Assembly (NCBI GenBank): GCA_964515615.1 | Contig: CAZEVI010000001.1 | Location: 1 to 57,728 of the forward strand | DNA length: 57,728 bases | Reading direction: 5' to 3' | Source: CAZEVI01 sp964515615 | GTDB lineage: Bacteria > Patescibacteriota > UBA1384 > XYA2-FULL-43-10 > CAINNR01 | Part shown: positions 1-7,551 of the stretch, piece after piece | Position numbering within the stretch: position 1 is the first letter of the stretch | Layout: every line of letters starts with the position of its first letter | Notes under the pieces: model-generated | Database searches by the model: none | What the model was told of the DNA's origin: nothing | What the model saw: only the letters and a program-made list of their open reading frames with translations | Translations under genes and position numbers: made by a program

Positions 1-733
1 TGGAAATATTTTTGATTCTGGCAATCTCTTCGGCAACTCGAACGACATAGGCCGGTTCATTTCGCTTGCCGCGATAAGGTTCAGGAGCTAAATATGGGCA
101 ATCGGTTTCGACCATCATTGAGCCGACAGAAATTTCGGCAATAATTCGCTGAATCTCCGATCCTTCTTTAGCATAAGTAATATTGCCGGTAAAAGAGATT
201 GCCAAACCAATCTCCATTATCTTTTTGGCAAAATCCCAATCACCGGCAAAACAGTGAACTACACCGCGAATGTCTTTTCGATAACTTTTCAAAATTGCGT
301 AAATGTCAGCATCGGCTTCCCGCGAGTGAATTATCACCGGTTTACGAAGTTCAATTGATAAATCGAGCATCTGTTCCAAACAAAAAATCTGCTTTTCCCG
401 CGTCGGGTAATTAGAAAACCGCGAAGAACGTTTTAGGTAATAGTAATCAAGACCAATCTCGCCAATCGCGACAACTTTTGAATGATTGGCCAATGCAAAA
501 AGTTGTTGTTTGGTTTCAATATCTAAATCGTTGGATGAGTGCGGATGAATGCCGATTGCCGCATAAACTTCCGGATATTTGCGAGCCAAATCTACTGATT
601 TCTTTGACGATTCGGCATCGACACCAACATTAATAACTCGGCTAACGCCGGCTCCTATCGCCCGGCCAAGAACTTGATGAACCTCGTTCTTGAATTCGGG
701 AAAATCCAAATGTGCATGAGTATCAATTAACAT
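1..733 (-). CDS. tatD: TatD-family metal-dependent hydrolase (3' end outside window)
   Basis: The reverse strand reads an uninterrupted protein from an ATG at 733 to the window edge, about 244 residues with the C-terminus missing. It shows the TatD amidohydrolase motifs in order: an HxH metal site near the N-terminus (DTHAHLDFPEF), GIHPH, GEIGLDYY, VIHSRE, CFAGD and ETDCPYLAPEPYRGKRN. TatD proteins are Mg-dependent 3'-5' DNases/RNases with a TIM-barrel fold. No Shine-Dalgarno sequence precedes the ATG; the upstream bases are an A/T-rich degenerate repeat shared with the neighbouring S23-type gene. In many genomes tatD sits next to metG, and metG is close by here. The family call is firm; the physiological substrate is not known from sequence. 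Confidence 0.93.
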   Translation of the reverse strand, partial: MLIDTHAHLDFPEFKNEVHQVLGRAIGAGVSRVINVGVDAESSKKSVDLARKYPEVYAAIGIHPHSSNDLDIETKQQLFALANHSKVVAIGEIGLDYYYLKRSSRFSNYPTREKQIFCLEQMLDLSIELRKPVIIHSREADADIYAILKSYRKDIRGVVHCFAGDWDFAKKIMEIGLAISFTGNITYAKEGSEIQRIIAEISVGSMMVETDCPYLAPEPYRGKRNEPAYVVRVAEEIARIKNIS

Positions 734-1211
734 ATTATTAACGAATAACTAATAATGAATAACAAATAACCATAATAAAAAACTATTTAACATTTATTTT
801 TCATAGTTAATAAACTTTTCGCAGGTATTCTGCAAATTTCTTTTAACTTGGCTAACAATATTTTCAACTTCTCTTTTCCAACAGCTAAACCAGAATCAAT
901 CGAAAGTCCGATCCAATATTCACTCTCATTAGCACTTTTTAGCACAATTTGAAAAAATCTTGCAAAATCTTTTTTAGATGATGACGATTGTGCTTCAATG
1001 ATGTTGTCTCCGATCGATGTAGAAGATCGCAACAATTGATCGGAGATTATCCAATAAACTCTTTCTTTGGGCAACTTCTGACAAAAAGAAATAATGTCAA
1101 GCGAAAATTTATAAGATTTTTGAATCAAAACTGATTTTTGATTTTGCATTTTGGTTGATCAACTAAATTACTGTAGCTATTCGTTATTCGTTATTAGTTT
1201 TAGACTATTCG
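734..1211. repeat. Inverted degenerate A/T-rich repeats flanking the S23-type gene
   Basis: At about 735-770 the plus strand carries GAATAACTAATAATGAATAA-type sequence. At about 1175-1208 it carries its approximate reverse complement, ATTCGTTATTCGTTATTAG and a further TATTCGTTATT. The S23-type gene sits exactly between them. The units are short and imperfect, so this is a family of simple repeats and not a clean terminal inverted repeat. Confidence 0.55.
787..1149 (-). CDS. S23/IVP-family four-helix-bundle protein
   Basis: A 120-residue, mostly helical protein. The core LLRSSTSIGDNIIEAQ followed by SSKKDFARFFQIVLKSANES matches the family variously named 23S rRNA intervening-sequence protein, S23 or 'four helix bundle protein' (TIGR02436-like), which also contains the Avd accessory protein of diversity-generating retroelements. 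It lies between protein genes, not in an rRNA gene, and no reverse transcriptase is nearby, so neither classical context applies. Family members are small, basic and form pentameric barrels; the function of stand-alone copies is unknown. It is bordered on both sides by degenerate repeats built on TTATTCGTTATT-like units (about 734-770 and 1175-1208) in opposite orientation. No clear ribosome binding site is visible. Confidence 0.85.
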   Translation of the reverse strand: MQNQKSVLIQKSYKFSLDIISFCQKLPKERVYWIISDQLLRSSTSIGDNIIEAQSSSSKKDFARFFQIVLKSANESEYWIGLSIDSGLAVGKEKLKILLAKLKEICRIPAKSLLTMKNKC

Positions 1212-2051
1212 TTATTTAAAAAACGTCACATATATTATCGCACCAATTACAACTAAAGCAGAAATTATGTCGCGTTTTTTCAAATTCTCGCGAAAATAGA
1301 ACGCTGAAAAAAAGAAAACCAAAAACGGTCCGAGAATTAGAAATAGCGTCGTTTCGGCAACTCCAAGTTCAGCAAATCCATAAAATTTCAAAACCATTTG
1401 AACAACACCGAACGCCGCTGAAATGATAGTGTATGCAAAACACTTAGCCGGCATTGTCAAAAGTTTCGGCCGCCATGCCAATAAGAAGATGATCGCCAGA
1501 ATTGCCGTCCGGGCAAAATAGAGCGATGCCGGAGAAAGCGGATTTAAAAGCAATTTAATGATAATTGACTCGAATGACGACAGAACCATCGCCAGAATTA
1601 TGATGCTGGTATTTTTACTAATTTGCAAATGATTGTGGCGGAAACGAGAAAAAATCAAAGCGGCAGATGCAATAACACCGGCAATAAAAACCGCCAAATT
1701 TCGTTCTGCGGGCAGAAAAATTTCCGAAAGCAAAATCGTTGTAATCGGCGTTAGCATTATTATAAATTCCAACTCGTGAACTTCGCCGTCTTGAATGCCT
1801 CGATAGTAGAATGAGTTCCAAGCAAACGCCACGACTAACATTAAGAGAAAAAGTAAAATGTACTTTTGACTCAAAAGCAACTGCCAATCAACGTGGCCAA
1901 ATTGGACAAGCAGAAAAGCGGTGATGATTGCCAACCATATAAAAAGCAGCGGTATAAATCGCTTTACCGGTAATTTATAACGGGAGAGGACGACTTTATC
2001 GACAACCACCCCTCCGGCGTACCCAATTGAAGCCAAAAATGCTTGAAGCAT
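1212..2051 (-). CDS. EamA/DMT-superfamily transporter
   Basis: A 279-residue integral membrane protein with about ten hydrophobic segments arranged as two EamA repeats (roughly residues 1-133 and 147-278). The C-terminal pattern around GVAETTLFLILGPFLVFFFSAFYFREN is typical of the drug/metabolite transporter superfamily. Such proteins export or exchange small metabolites across the cytoplasmic membrane; the substrate cannot be inferred. The ATG at 2051 is supported by a good Shine-Dalgarno (GGAGG, six bases upstream). It is transcribed away from the candidate small RNA at 2160-2257, and its neighbours give no hint of substrate. Confidence 0.85.
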   Translation of the reverse strand: MLQAFLASIGYAGGVVVDKVVLSRYKLPVKRFIPLLFIWLAIITAFLLVQFGHVDWQLLLSQKYILLFLLMLVVAFAWNSFYYRGIQDGEVHELEFIIMLTPITTILLSEIFLPAERNLAVFIAGVIASAALIFSRFRHNHLQISKNTSIIILAMVLSSFESIIIKLLLNPLSPASLYFARTAILAIIFLLAWRPKLLTMPAKCFAYTIISAAFGVVQMVLKFYGFAELGVAETTLFLILGPFLVFFFSAFYFRENLKKRDIISALVVIGAIIYVTFFK

Positions 2052-2122
2052 TCCCCGCCTCCAGCGGAATTTATTTTATAATATCTAATTTCTAAATAAA
2101 TTTCACAAACTCATCAAAAATC

Positions 2123-2153
2123 TTGACAAAATTATAACTCTTGACTTGATAAT
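2123..2153 (+). promoter_or_regulatory. Sigma-70-like promoter of the candidate small RNA
   Basis: A perfect TTGACA at 2123-2128 is followed after 19 bases by GATAAT at 2148-2153. The spacing is longer than ideal. Transcription would begin near 2160, immediately before three hairpins and a terminator. Confidence 0.5.
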
Positions 2154-2159
2154 ATTGAA

Positions 2160-2257
2160 TTATTGATCTGTCTCCCGCGATTTTTCGCGAGACAGACAAA
2201 TCCCCAGCATCGGGGAACCAGTTGTGCGGGCAGGCGAAGTTGTCTGCCCGCTTTTTT
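2160..2257 (+). ncRNA. Candidate small structured RNA, about 97 nt, unidentified
   Basis: No protein is encoded here. The plus-strand RNA would fold into three successive hairpins: one at about 2168-2195 with a GTCTC/GAGAC-type stem closed by CGCG pairs, a CCCC/GGGG hairpin at about 2202-2216, and a long GCGGGCAG/CTGCCCGC stem at 2226-2251 followed by six Ts, a textbook intrinsic terminator. A promoter-like sequence ends at 2153. The RNA converges on metG, whose stop codon overlaps the T-run. I checked for SRP RNA, 6S and tRNA signatures and saw none. It could be a regulatory sRNA or the orphan 3' end of something lost. Confidence 0.45.
2226..2257 (+). terminator. Intrinsic terminator of the small RNA candidate
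   Basis: The arms GCGGGCAG (2226-2233) and CTGCCCGC (2244-2251) pair perfectly over eight bases, and TTTTTT follows at 2252-2257. There is no T-run in the opposite direction, so it serves the plus strand only. Confidence 0.8.
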
Positions 2258-3668
2258 ATATTCTCGGAAAAAGCGCTTCCGGCTGCAAAGTCTCTAACTG
2301 CTTTTTCATCTTCTTTGCAGTTTCCGGCATAAATGGGTAGATTTGAGTAGCAAGAAATGAGAGGTGAGAAAACACGTGATTCAAGACTTCTGATAGTTTA
2401 TTCTGGTCTAATTTGGCCAATTCCCAAGGTTTATTTTCTTCGATAAATTGATTTAATTTAGTAATCTCACTGGCGATCTCCTGCAATGCTTGATCGAACC
2501 TAAGCTCGTCTATTAGTTTTCCAACTTTTGAATTTTGACTTGCACTTTTGACTTTTGACTCTTGACTTTTGACCTCAACATTATATTTGTTTATCATGCT
2601 TATTGTCCTCTGAACCAAATTTCCCAATCCGTTTGAAAGTTCCGATTGGTAACGAGCGACGATTTTTTCTTCGGATATGTCTCCATCTTCACCAAAGGGA
2701 AATTCGCGTAAAAGTGAATAACGAACTGCATCGGCACCGAATTTTTTAACTAATTTGTTCGGATCAAGAACATTACCTCTGGTTTTGCTCATTTTTTGAC
2801 CAGAAACGGTAAAAAATCCGTGCGCAAAAATCTTCTTCGGCAGTGGCAAATCAAGCGCCATAAGCATTGCCGGCCAGATTATCGCATGAAACCAAAGAAT
2901 ATCTTTGGCCATTAACTGAATATCCGGAGGCCAGATATTATTTTGTCCAAAAAGTTTTTGAGCCGACCAATAATTAATAAGCGCGTCTATCCAAACATAA
3001 ATCGTCTGCGATTCGTCACCGGGAAAAGGAATTCCCCATTCGACTTTTTCCCGCGAAATTGAAATATCTTCCAAACCGTTTTTTATCTTGCCGACAACTT
3101 CGTTTTTTCGCGATTCCGGCAGAATTTCATATGCACCGCTCTCAATCGCTTCCAGCAGATTGTCACTAAATTTTGACAACAGAAAAAAATAATTCTTCTC
3201 CGAGTGTTCTTCGGGTTTTGTTCCGTGATCAGGGCAACAGCCGTCGACCAGTTCGTCCGGTAACAAAAACTTTTCGCAAGCAGTGCAGTAGAGTCCATAA
3301 TATTTTCGTTTCTCGACAAAGCCACCGTCTTTTAATTTTAATATTAGCTCTTGGACAATCTTCTCGTGTTCCGGATCGGTCGTGCGAAAAAATTCCGAAT
3401 AGTCAATGTCTAAATTTTTCCAAGTTGCTTGAAAACGAGGCACCAAAGAATCGACAAACTCTTTCGGTTGCTTGCCGGCTTTCTTGGCCGCTGCGGCAAT
3501 CTTTGCTCCGTGCTCGTCAACACCGGTTAAAAAGAAAACGTCCCGATTTTTCATATTGCGATAGTAGCGCGCCAAAACATCGGCGGCAACAGTTGTATAA
3601 GCATGCCCAATGTGAGGAACATCGTTGATGTAATAGATTGGAGTCGTAATGTAGAATTTTTTAGACAT
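2256..3668 (-). CDS. metG: Methionyl-tRNA synthetase
   Basis: A 470-residue class I aminoacyl-tRNA synthetase that charges tRNA-Met. The HIGH-type signature is PHIGH near residue 20 and the KMSKS-type signature is KMSKT near residue 294. A cysteine-containing insert with YCTACEKFLL and a later CC pair sits in the connective region, and an anticodon-binding helical domain follows the catalytic core. It has no C-terminal tRNA-binding (EMAP-like) domain and is therefore short, as in many reduced genomes. Residues about 363-380 are a low-complexity stretch (KSQESKVKSASQNSK) encoded by a degenerate tandem repeat of a GTCAAAA-like unit, which looks like an in-frame insertion in a loop between helices. 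The ATG at 3668 gives the expected N-terminus. Confidence 0.97.
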   Translation of the reverse strand: MSKKFYITTPIYYINDVPHIGHAYTTVAADVLARYYRNMKNRDVFFLTGVDEHGAKIAAAAKKAGKQPKEFVDSLVPRFQATWKNLDIDYSEFFRTTDPEHEKIVQELILKLKDGGFVEKRKYYGLYCTACEKFLLPDELVDGCCPDHGTKPEEHSEKNYFFLLSKFSDNLLEAIESGAYEILPESRKNEVVGKIKNGLEDISISREKVEWGIPFPGDESQTIYVWIDALINYWSAQKLFGQNNIWPPDIQLMAKDILWFHAIIWPAMLMALDLPLPKKIFAHGFFTVSGQKMSKTRGNVLDPNKLVKKFGADAVRYSLLREFPFGEDGDISEEKIVARYQSELSNGLGNLVQRTISMINKYNVEVKSQESKVKSASQNSKVGKLIDELRFDQALQEIASEITKLNQFIEENKPWELAKLDQNKLSEVLNHVFSHLSFLATQIYPFMPETAKKMKKQLETLQPEALFPRI

Positions 3669-3759
3669 AAATTTGATCTATGTAAATATTAAATAATTTA
3701 TATTATTTGATCATCGGCTTAATTCAAATTCTAGCAGATTTAAGTCCACTTCTCAATCA

Positions 3760-3788
3760 TTGACAGCTATTGATTTTAGAGGTATTAA
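3760..3788 (+). promoter_or_regulatory. Promoter of the 39-residue membrane peptide gene
   Basis: TTGACA at 3760-3765, a 17-base spacer, then TATTAA at 3783-3788. Transcription would begin near 3795, just upstream of the strong ribosome binding site. Confidence 0.6.
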
Positions 3789-3810
3789 TTAATCAGAGGA
3801 GGTGATCGAC

Positions 3811-3930
3811 ATGATCAAAATAATGGTAATAATTGTGATTTTATTATTTTTAATTCTTGGGCTTTCAGTGATTTGCGGTTTAATTCTTTCGGCTAAAAAA
3901 ATCCCACCGTCTCCACCAAATAATAATTAA
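3811..3930 (+). CDS. Small single-span membrane peptide, 39 residues
   Basis: A 39-residue reading frame starts at ATG 3811 and ends at TAA 3928-3930. It has an exceptionally strong Shine-Dalgarno (AGAGGAGGTGATC) at ideal spacing and its own promoter. The peptide is a basic N-terminus (MIKI), one hydrophobic helix of about 22 residues, then KK and a proline-rich tail ending PPSPPNNN, so a type of single-pass membrane microprotein. I do not recognise the family. It is isolated, converging on rsmI through a weak hairpin with a T-run. The signals make it a much better gene candidate than its size suggests. Confidence 0.62.
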   Translation: MIKIMVIIVILLFLILGLSVICGLILSAKKIPPSPPNNN

Positions 3931-3950
3931 TAATTTCACATAATTCCTGC

Positions 3951-3974
3951 CCGACCGTAACTGGCCGGTTTTTT
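3951..3974 (+). terminator. Probable terminator after the small membrane peptide
   Basis: CCGACC (3951-3956) pairs with GGCCGG (3963-3968) with one A/C mismatch, followed by TTTTTT. It ends three bases before the rsmI stop codon on the other strand. Confidence 0.5.
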
Positions 3975-3976
3975 AA

Positions 3977-4681
3977 TCACTCTTGGCGATTTGTGATTAA
4001 AACGAATTCGCCCTTAATTTTGTGGTTTGAAAGATCGCTGATAATTTCAACAATATTTCCGTTCCAATATTCTTCAAATTTCTTTGTCATTTCTCTGGCG
4101 ATAAAAACCTCGGTTTTTTGACCGAAATTTTTTTTAATATCTTCCAGTGTCCGCTCAACTCTGTGAGCCGATTCATAAATTACAATTGGAACTTTCAACG
4201 CCGCCAACTCCATGAATTTAGTCTCCCGCCCTTTCTTCTTCGGCAAAAAACCAACAAAATAAAATTCCTTTTCAATCATTCCTGACACCGAGACTGCCGT
4301 TGTTAGTGCCGACGCCCCCGGGACAGGAAGAATTTGGATTTTATTCGAATTTTGGATTTCCGATTTTGACAATTTTTTTATCCGTTGAATTAATTTTGAT
4401 CCGGGGTCAGAAATAACCGGCGTCCCAGAATCAGAAACATAGGCGACTGATTTTCCCGCTTCGAGTTCTCGAATAATAAAGTTTATTTTCCCCTCCGATG
4501 AATGCTGATGTAAAGAAACTAATTCCTTTTTGATTGCAAAATGATGCATAAGTCCACCGGCAACTCGGGTATCTTCGCAAACGACAAAATCAACAACTGA
4601 TAAAATTTCAACCGCCCGTTTTGTCATATCGCCGAAATTTCCAATCGGCGTTGCTACAATGTATAAAATTCCCTGTTTCAT
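3977..4681 (-). CDS. rsmI: 16S rRNA (cytidine1402-2'-O)-methyltransferase
   Basis: About 234 residues of the tetrapyrrole-methylase-fold RsmI family. Signatures are GILYIVATPIGNFGD at the N-terminus, VVCEDTR, a V/AYVSDSGTPVISDPG loop and ALTTAVSVSG. RsmI uses SAM to 2'-O-methylate C1402 in the ribosomal decoding centre. An in-frame start at 4720 would add 13 residues, but those codons contain the -10 box TATAAT (4691-4696, read on the minus strand), so the ATG at 4681 is preferred. Only nine bases separate -10 box and ATG, so the mRNA is nearly leaderless. Residues about 100-119 (SKSEIQNSNKIQI) are a low-complexity stretch of the same kind found in metG and uvrD. Confidence 0.95.
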   Translation of the reverse strand: MKQGILYIVATPIGNFGDMTKRAVEILSVVDFVVCEDTRVAGGLMHHFAIKKELVSLHQHSSEGKINFIIRELEAGKSVAYVSDSGTPVISDPGSKLIQRIKKLSKSEIQNSNKIQILPVPGASALTTAVSVSGMIEKEFYFVGFLPKKKGRETKFMELAALKVPIVIYESAHRVERTLEDIKKNFGQKTEVFIAREMTKKFEEYWNGNIVEIISDLSNHKIKGEFVLITNRQE

Positions 4682-4690
4682 AACGCTCAA

Positions 4691-4720
4691 ATTATAGCAG
4701 AGATTTAAAATTTCTACCAA
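4691..4720 (-). promoter_or_regulatory. rsmI promoter, near-leaderless
   Basis: Read on the minus strand: TTGGTA at 4720-4715, an 18-base spacer, TATAAT at 4696-4691, then nine bases to the ATG. The transcription start must fall within a few bases of the start codon. Confidence 0.6.
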
Positions 4721-4732
4721 TATATTTCCCCA

Positions 4733-4760
4733 TTGAATTTTTTAAGAAAGATGCTATACT
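4733..4760 (+). promoter_or_regulatory. Promoter of the 93-residue orphan gene
   Basis: TTGAAT at 4733-4738, 16-base spacer, TATACT at 4755-4760 preceded by TGC (extended -10). It is divergent to the rsmI promoter. Confidence 0.6.
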
Positions 4761-4789
4761 CTGAATTAAACTAAAAAGGAGAAAAAGAA

Positions 4790-5071
4790 ATGAAATATTA
4801 TGAATTGCGCGGGGATGTCAGAACAAATGATGGGCAGGTATATGAGATGATTGATGTTAATTTTATCATCAGAATAGTGCTTGATGACCTTCCTGCAAAA
4901 ATTATTCGAACATCAAAAAACGCTGCCAAATTTCTCAATTACCGAATAAGAAGGGAAAGTGATTCGAAATTGTTAACCTTCAAAATTTTCAATAAAAGCG
5001 GTGATTCTCATATTTTCGAAATTGCCTCTGCGTTTAAATTAAAATCTAAACCCGACGTGCCTCCGCAATAA
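4790..5071 (+). CDS. Orphan 93-residue protein
   Basis: I do not recognise this protein. It starts at ATG 4790 behind an AAGGAG ribosome binding site and its own extended -10 promoter, and ends at TAA 5069-5071. The sequence is soluble-looking, with alternating hydrophobic residues that suggest a small beta-rich or alpha/beta fold, several Arg/Lys residues in the middle (RTSKNAAKFLNYRIRRESDSK) and no signal peptide or membrane segment. Its stop codon lies inside the loop of its own intrinsic terminator. It is monocistronic and divergent from rsmI. Expression signals make it a credible gene; function is unknown. Confidence 0.7.
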   Translation: MKYYELRGDVRTNDGQVYEMIDVNFIIRIVLDDLPAKIIRTSKNAAKFLNYRIRRESDSKLLTFKIFNKSGDSHIFEIASAFKLKSKPDVPPQ

Positions 5072-5085
5072 AGCGGAGGTTTTTT
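5060..5085 (+). terminator. Intrinsic terminator containing the stop codon of the upstream gene
   Basis: CCTCCGC (5060-5066) and GCGGAGG (5073-5079) form a perfect seven-base stem; the loop AATAAA includes the TAA stop; TTTTTT follows. Confidence 0.88.
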
Positions 5086-5090
5086 CTATG

Positions 5091-5115
5091 AAAAAATGAG
5101 GTGTTGCGCCTCAAT
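5091..5115 (-). terminator. Terminator after the Nramp-like gene
   Basis: On the minus strand TGAGG pairs with CCTCA around a seven-base loop and is followed by six Ts. It lies just beyond the Nramp-like gene stop. Confidence 0.55.
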
Positions 5116-5125
5116 GAGCTCAAAT

Positions 5126-6565
5126 TTATTTGAACAGCAAGCTCCAAATTGTCGCCAGACCGGCAAAAACCATTAGCACAATAGCAGCCCAACCGACAAT
5201 TTTCGACCACCAGCCATTGGCATATTTACCCATTAGCTTGCTATTTGAAGCCAGAATTATAATTAATATCAAAACTACCGGTGCAACCAAACCATTTAAA
5301 ACGGCGGAATAGATTAGAGTCTTAATCGGATCAAGGCCAACCATATTTATTAGAACCCCAATAATTAGAGAAATAATAATTATGCCATAAAATGAATATG
5401 CTTGACGAAGTTTGTAGTGCAACCCCTGCTTCCAGCCAAAACTTTCAGCAAAAGCGTAGGAGCTTGAACCGGCGAGAACCGGAATTGCCAAAGCGCCTGT
5501 GCCAATAATCCCCAAAGCGAATAAGAGATATGAATATTCTCCAGCAATCGGCCGCAACGCTCGCGCTGCTTCGGCTGCTGAACTGATATTAAAAATCCCA
5601 CCAGTATGAAGTGTTGCCGCACAGGCGGTTATAATAAAAAACATTACTAAATTCGACAGAAACATTCCCGACCAAACATCAACGCGCATTTCGGAAATTT
5701 CACTATTCGAAACTTCTTGCTGACGAGTAACAATTGAAGTTTGGCCTTTTTGTACTTTCTCCTCAATTTCCTGTGAAGTTTGCCAAAAGAAAAGATACGG
5801 AGAAATTGTTGTTCCAAGTACACCGGTAATGATTAAAATTTGATCCTTGCCAAAACCCAAAGCCGGTGTAATTGCCGATAAACCGATCTCCCCCCAATTT
5901 AAACCGCGAATCATCAAAGTTGAGAAAATATAAGCTAAAAGTATCAGTGCCAACCATTTGAGAAAACCGGCGTATTTTTGATAGGTGGTGAATACTTGCA
6001 ACAATATTATGATGATGGCAATAATGGCGATAATCGAAAAGTAATTCCACTCTGGTTTGAAAAGTCGAGTCGCCTCCGACATGGCTCCAAGATCAGCACC
6101 GATATTGAAAGTATTAGCGATAAATAACAGAATCGTACAAATAATTAATACCCAACGAGGAAAAAAGTAGCGAATGTTGGCTGCCAGTCCACGGCCGGTG
6201 ACTAAACCAATTCTGGCACACATTTCTTGAACTACCGCCATCAGTGGAAAGGTAAACGGTGACAACCAAAGAAATTTGTAACCGTAGGCCGCACCGGTTT
6301 GTGAATAGGTGGTAATTCCAGACGGATCGTCATCGGAAGCACCAGTGGTTAACCCGGGGCCTAAAAGATTCCAATAAGCTTTTGCTTTCTTTGCCGGTGC
6401 ATTTTCAACAACCGCTTTTTCAACCGTTTTGCTAATCTCTATCGTTTCATCTAAAACCTTAGCTGGCGATTCAACAACGCGTTCAATAAATTCAGTCTCA
6501 ACTTTTTTGTTCGGCTGATCGTTAATATTTATCTTTTGCTTAATCTTAACTCGCTCTTTCGTCAT
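5126..6565 (-). CDS. Nramp-related divalent metal transporter with altered metal-site motifs
   Basis: A 479-residue transporter of the Nramp/SLC11 family. The first 65 residues are a charged, lysine-rich cytoplasmic extension; about eleven transmembrane segments follow. In canonical Nramps helix 1 carries DPGN and helix 6 carries an MPH-type motif, and together they bind Mn2+ or Fe2+. Here the helix 1 motif reads DDDPSG (residues 78-83) and the helix 6 region reads TTISPYLFFW, so both the Asn and the selectivity Met are missing. That places it with the divergent Nramp-related clade, some of whose members carry Mg2+, so substrate cannot be assumed. AGGAGG precedes the ATG. It follows rsmA by 27 bases and is probably co-transcribed. 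Confidence 0.88.
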   Translation of the reverse strand: MTKERVKIKQKININDQPNKKVETEFIERVVESPAKVLDETIEISKTVEKAVVENAPAKKAKAYWNLLGPGLTTGASDDDPSGITTYSQTGAAYGYKFLWLSPFTFPLMAVVQEMCARIGLVTGRGLAANIRYFFPRWVLIICTILLFIANTFNIGADLGAMSEATRLFKPEWNYFSIIAIIAIIIILLQVFTTYQKYAGFLKWLALILLAYIFSTLMIRGLNWGEIGLSAITPALGFGKDQILIITGVLGTTISPYLFFWQTSQEIEEKVQKGQTSIVTRQQEVSNSEISEMRVDVWSGMFLSNLVMFFIITACAATLHTGGIFNISSAAEAARALRPIAGEYSYLLFALGIIGTGALAIPVLAGSSSYAFAESFGWKQGLHYKLRQAYSFYGIIIISLIIGVLINMVGLDPIKTLIYSAVLNGLVAPVVLILIIILASNSKLMGKYANGWWSKIVGWAAIVLMVFAGLATIWSLLFK

Positions 6566-6592
6566 AACCCTCCTAAAATCAGTTACAATTTG

Positions 6593-7426
6593 TTAGACGA
6601 CATCTGTGCTGGCTATTTTGTATAACCTTTCCCAATCTTCAATTGATAACTCCTCGGCTCTGATTTTTTCACTAAGCCCTACCCTTTTTATTATATCAGA
6701 AGCTTCGATTTTCGAAATACACATTCCGGCGGCCAAATTGTTTTCCAAAGTTTTTCTTTTAGCGGCAAAACCGAATTTCACCATCCGGAAAAAATCCCTT
6801 GCTTGAACACTCTTATTTCCAGTTTTTTGTTTCTTGCTTTCGATTTTTATTATCGCTGAGTCAACTTTTGGCAACGGGAAAAATGATTCTTTTGGCACAA
6901 TGTCGATAATTTTGGCTGTGGCATAAAATTGAACAGAAATTGACAAGAGTGACATATCTCCGGGTTCAGCGGTAATCCGCTCGGCAACTTCTTTTTGCAC
7001 CATCAGAACCATCACATTTGGTTTATTCTTTGTTTCTAAAAATTTCCGGATGACCATTGAGGTAATATTATAAGGAATATTTGCTACCAACTTATATTTG
7101 CCGAGATTTGACGAATCAAATTCCAGCGCGTCTTGATTCAAAACTTTAACGTTTGATACGGAAAATTTTGATTTTAACATTTCTGCCAATTTGTCATCTT
7201 TCTCGACAGCAATTACGTTGCCGGCCTTTTCTGACAACCCTTCTGTCAATACACCAAGTCCCGGGCCGATCTCTAAAATTGTGTCAGATAAGGAGATATC
7301 GGCAGTTTCGATAATTTTGGCCAGAACTTCACCGTCAACCAAAAAATTCTGGCCCATCGACTTCTTGGCCCAAAAATTATGGTTTTTCAAATATTGAATT
7401 AACTGTTTTTTATCACTCAAATTCAT
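6593..7426 (-). CDS. rsmA: 16S rRNA (adenine1518/1519-N6)-dimethyltransferase KsgA/RsmA
   Basis: A 277-residue class I SAM methyltransferase. It has the SAM-binding motif LEIGPGLGVLTEGL near residue 49, the acidic motif II (VIAVEKD), NQDALEFD and the catalytic NIPYNIT motif typical of the RsmA/Erm family. It dimethylates two adjacent adenines in the 3' helix 45 of 16S rRNA during 30S maturation. The upstream bases show no Shine-Dalgarno; instead TATGAT (7433-7438, minus strand) ends six bases before the ATG, consistent with a leaderless transcript. The Nramp-like gene follows closely. Confidence 0.96.
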   Translation of the reverse strand: MNLSDKKQLIQYLKNHNFWAKKSMGQNFLVDGEVLAKIIETADISLSDTILEIGPGLGVLTEGLSEKAGNVIAVEKDDKLAEMLKSKFSVSNVKVLNQDALEFDSSNLGKYKLVANIPYNITSMVIRKFLETKNKPNVMVLMVQKEVAERITAEPGDMSLLSISVQFYATAKIIDIVPKESFFPLPKVDSAIIKIESKKQKTGNKSVQARDFFRMVKFGFAAKRKTLENNLAAGMCISKIEASDIIKRVGLSEKIRAEELSIEDWERLYKIASTDVV

Positions 7427-7432
7427 ATTTTA

Positions 7433-7438
7433 ATCATA
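7433..7438 (-). promoter_or_regulatory. -10 box of rsmA, leaderless spacing
   Basis: TATGAT on the minus strand ends six bases before the rsmA ATG, placing the expected transcription start on or next to the start codon. I see no convincing -35. Confidence 0.4.
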
Positions 7439-7551
7439 TCTTTTCAGCAAGAAAAAAACCAGCCAAGCCAGCAGAAATCTGTTAAATTTCGGGTTAATAT
7501 TTCCACAACACAAAAATCACCTAGATAAGCGATTTATAAATGACACAATTT

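Noticed and set aside
787..1149. Avd protein of a diversity-generating retroelement
   Set aside because: No reverse transcriptase, template repeat or variable repeat is visible; only the shared four-helix fold supports it.
3173..3628. Long plus-strand open frame opposite metG
   Set aside because: It is a shadow of metG with no start signals and no recognisable protein features.
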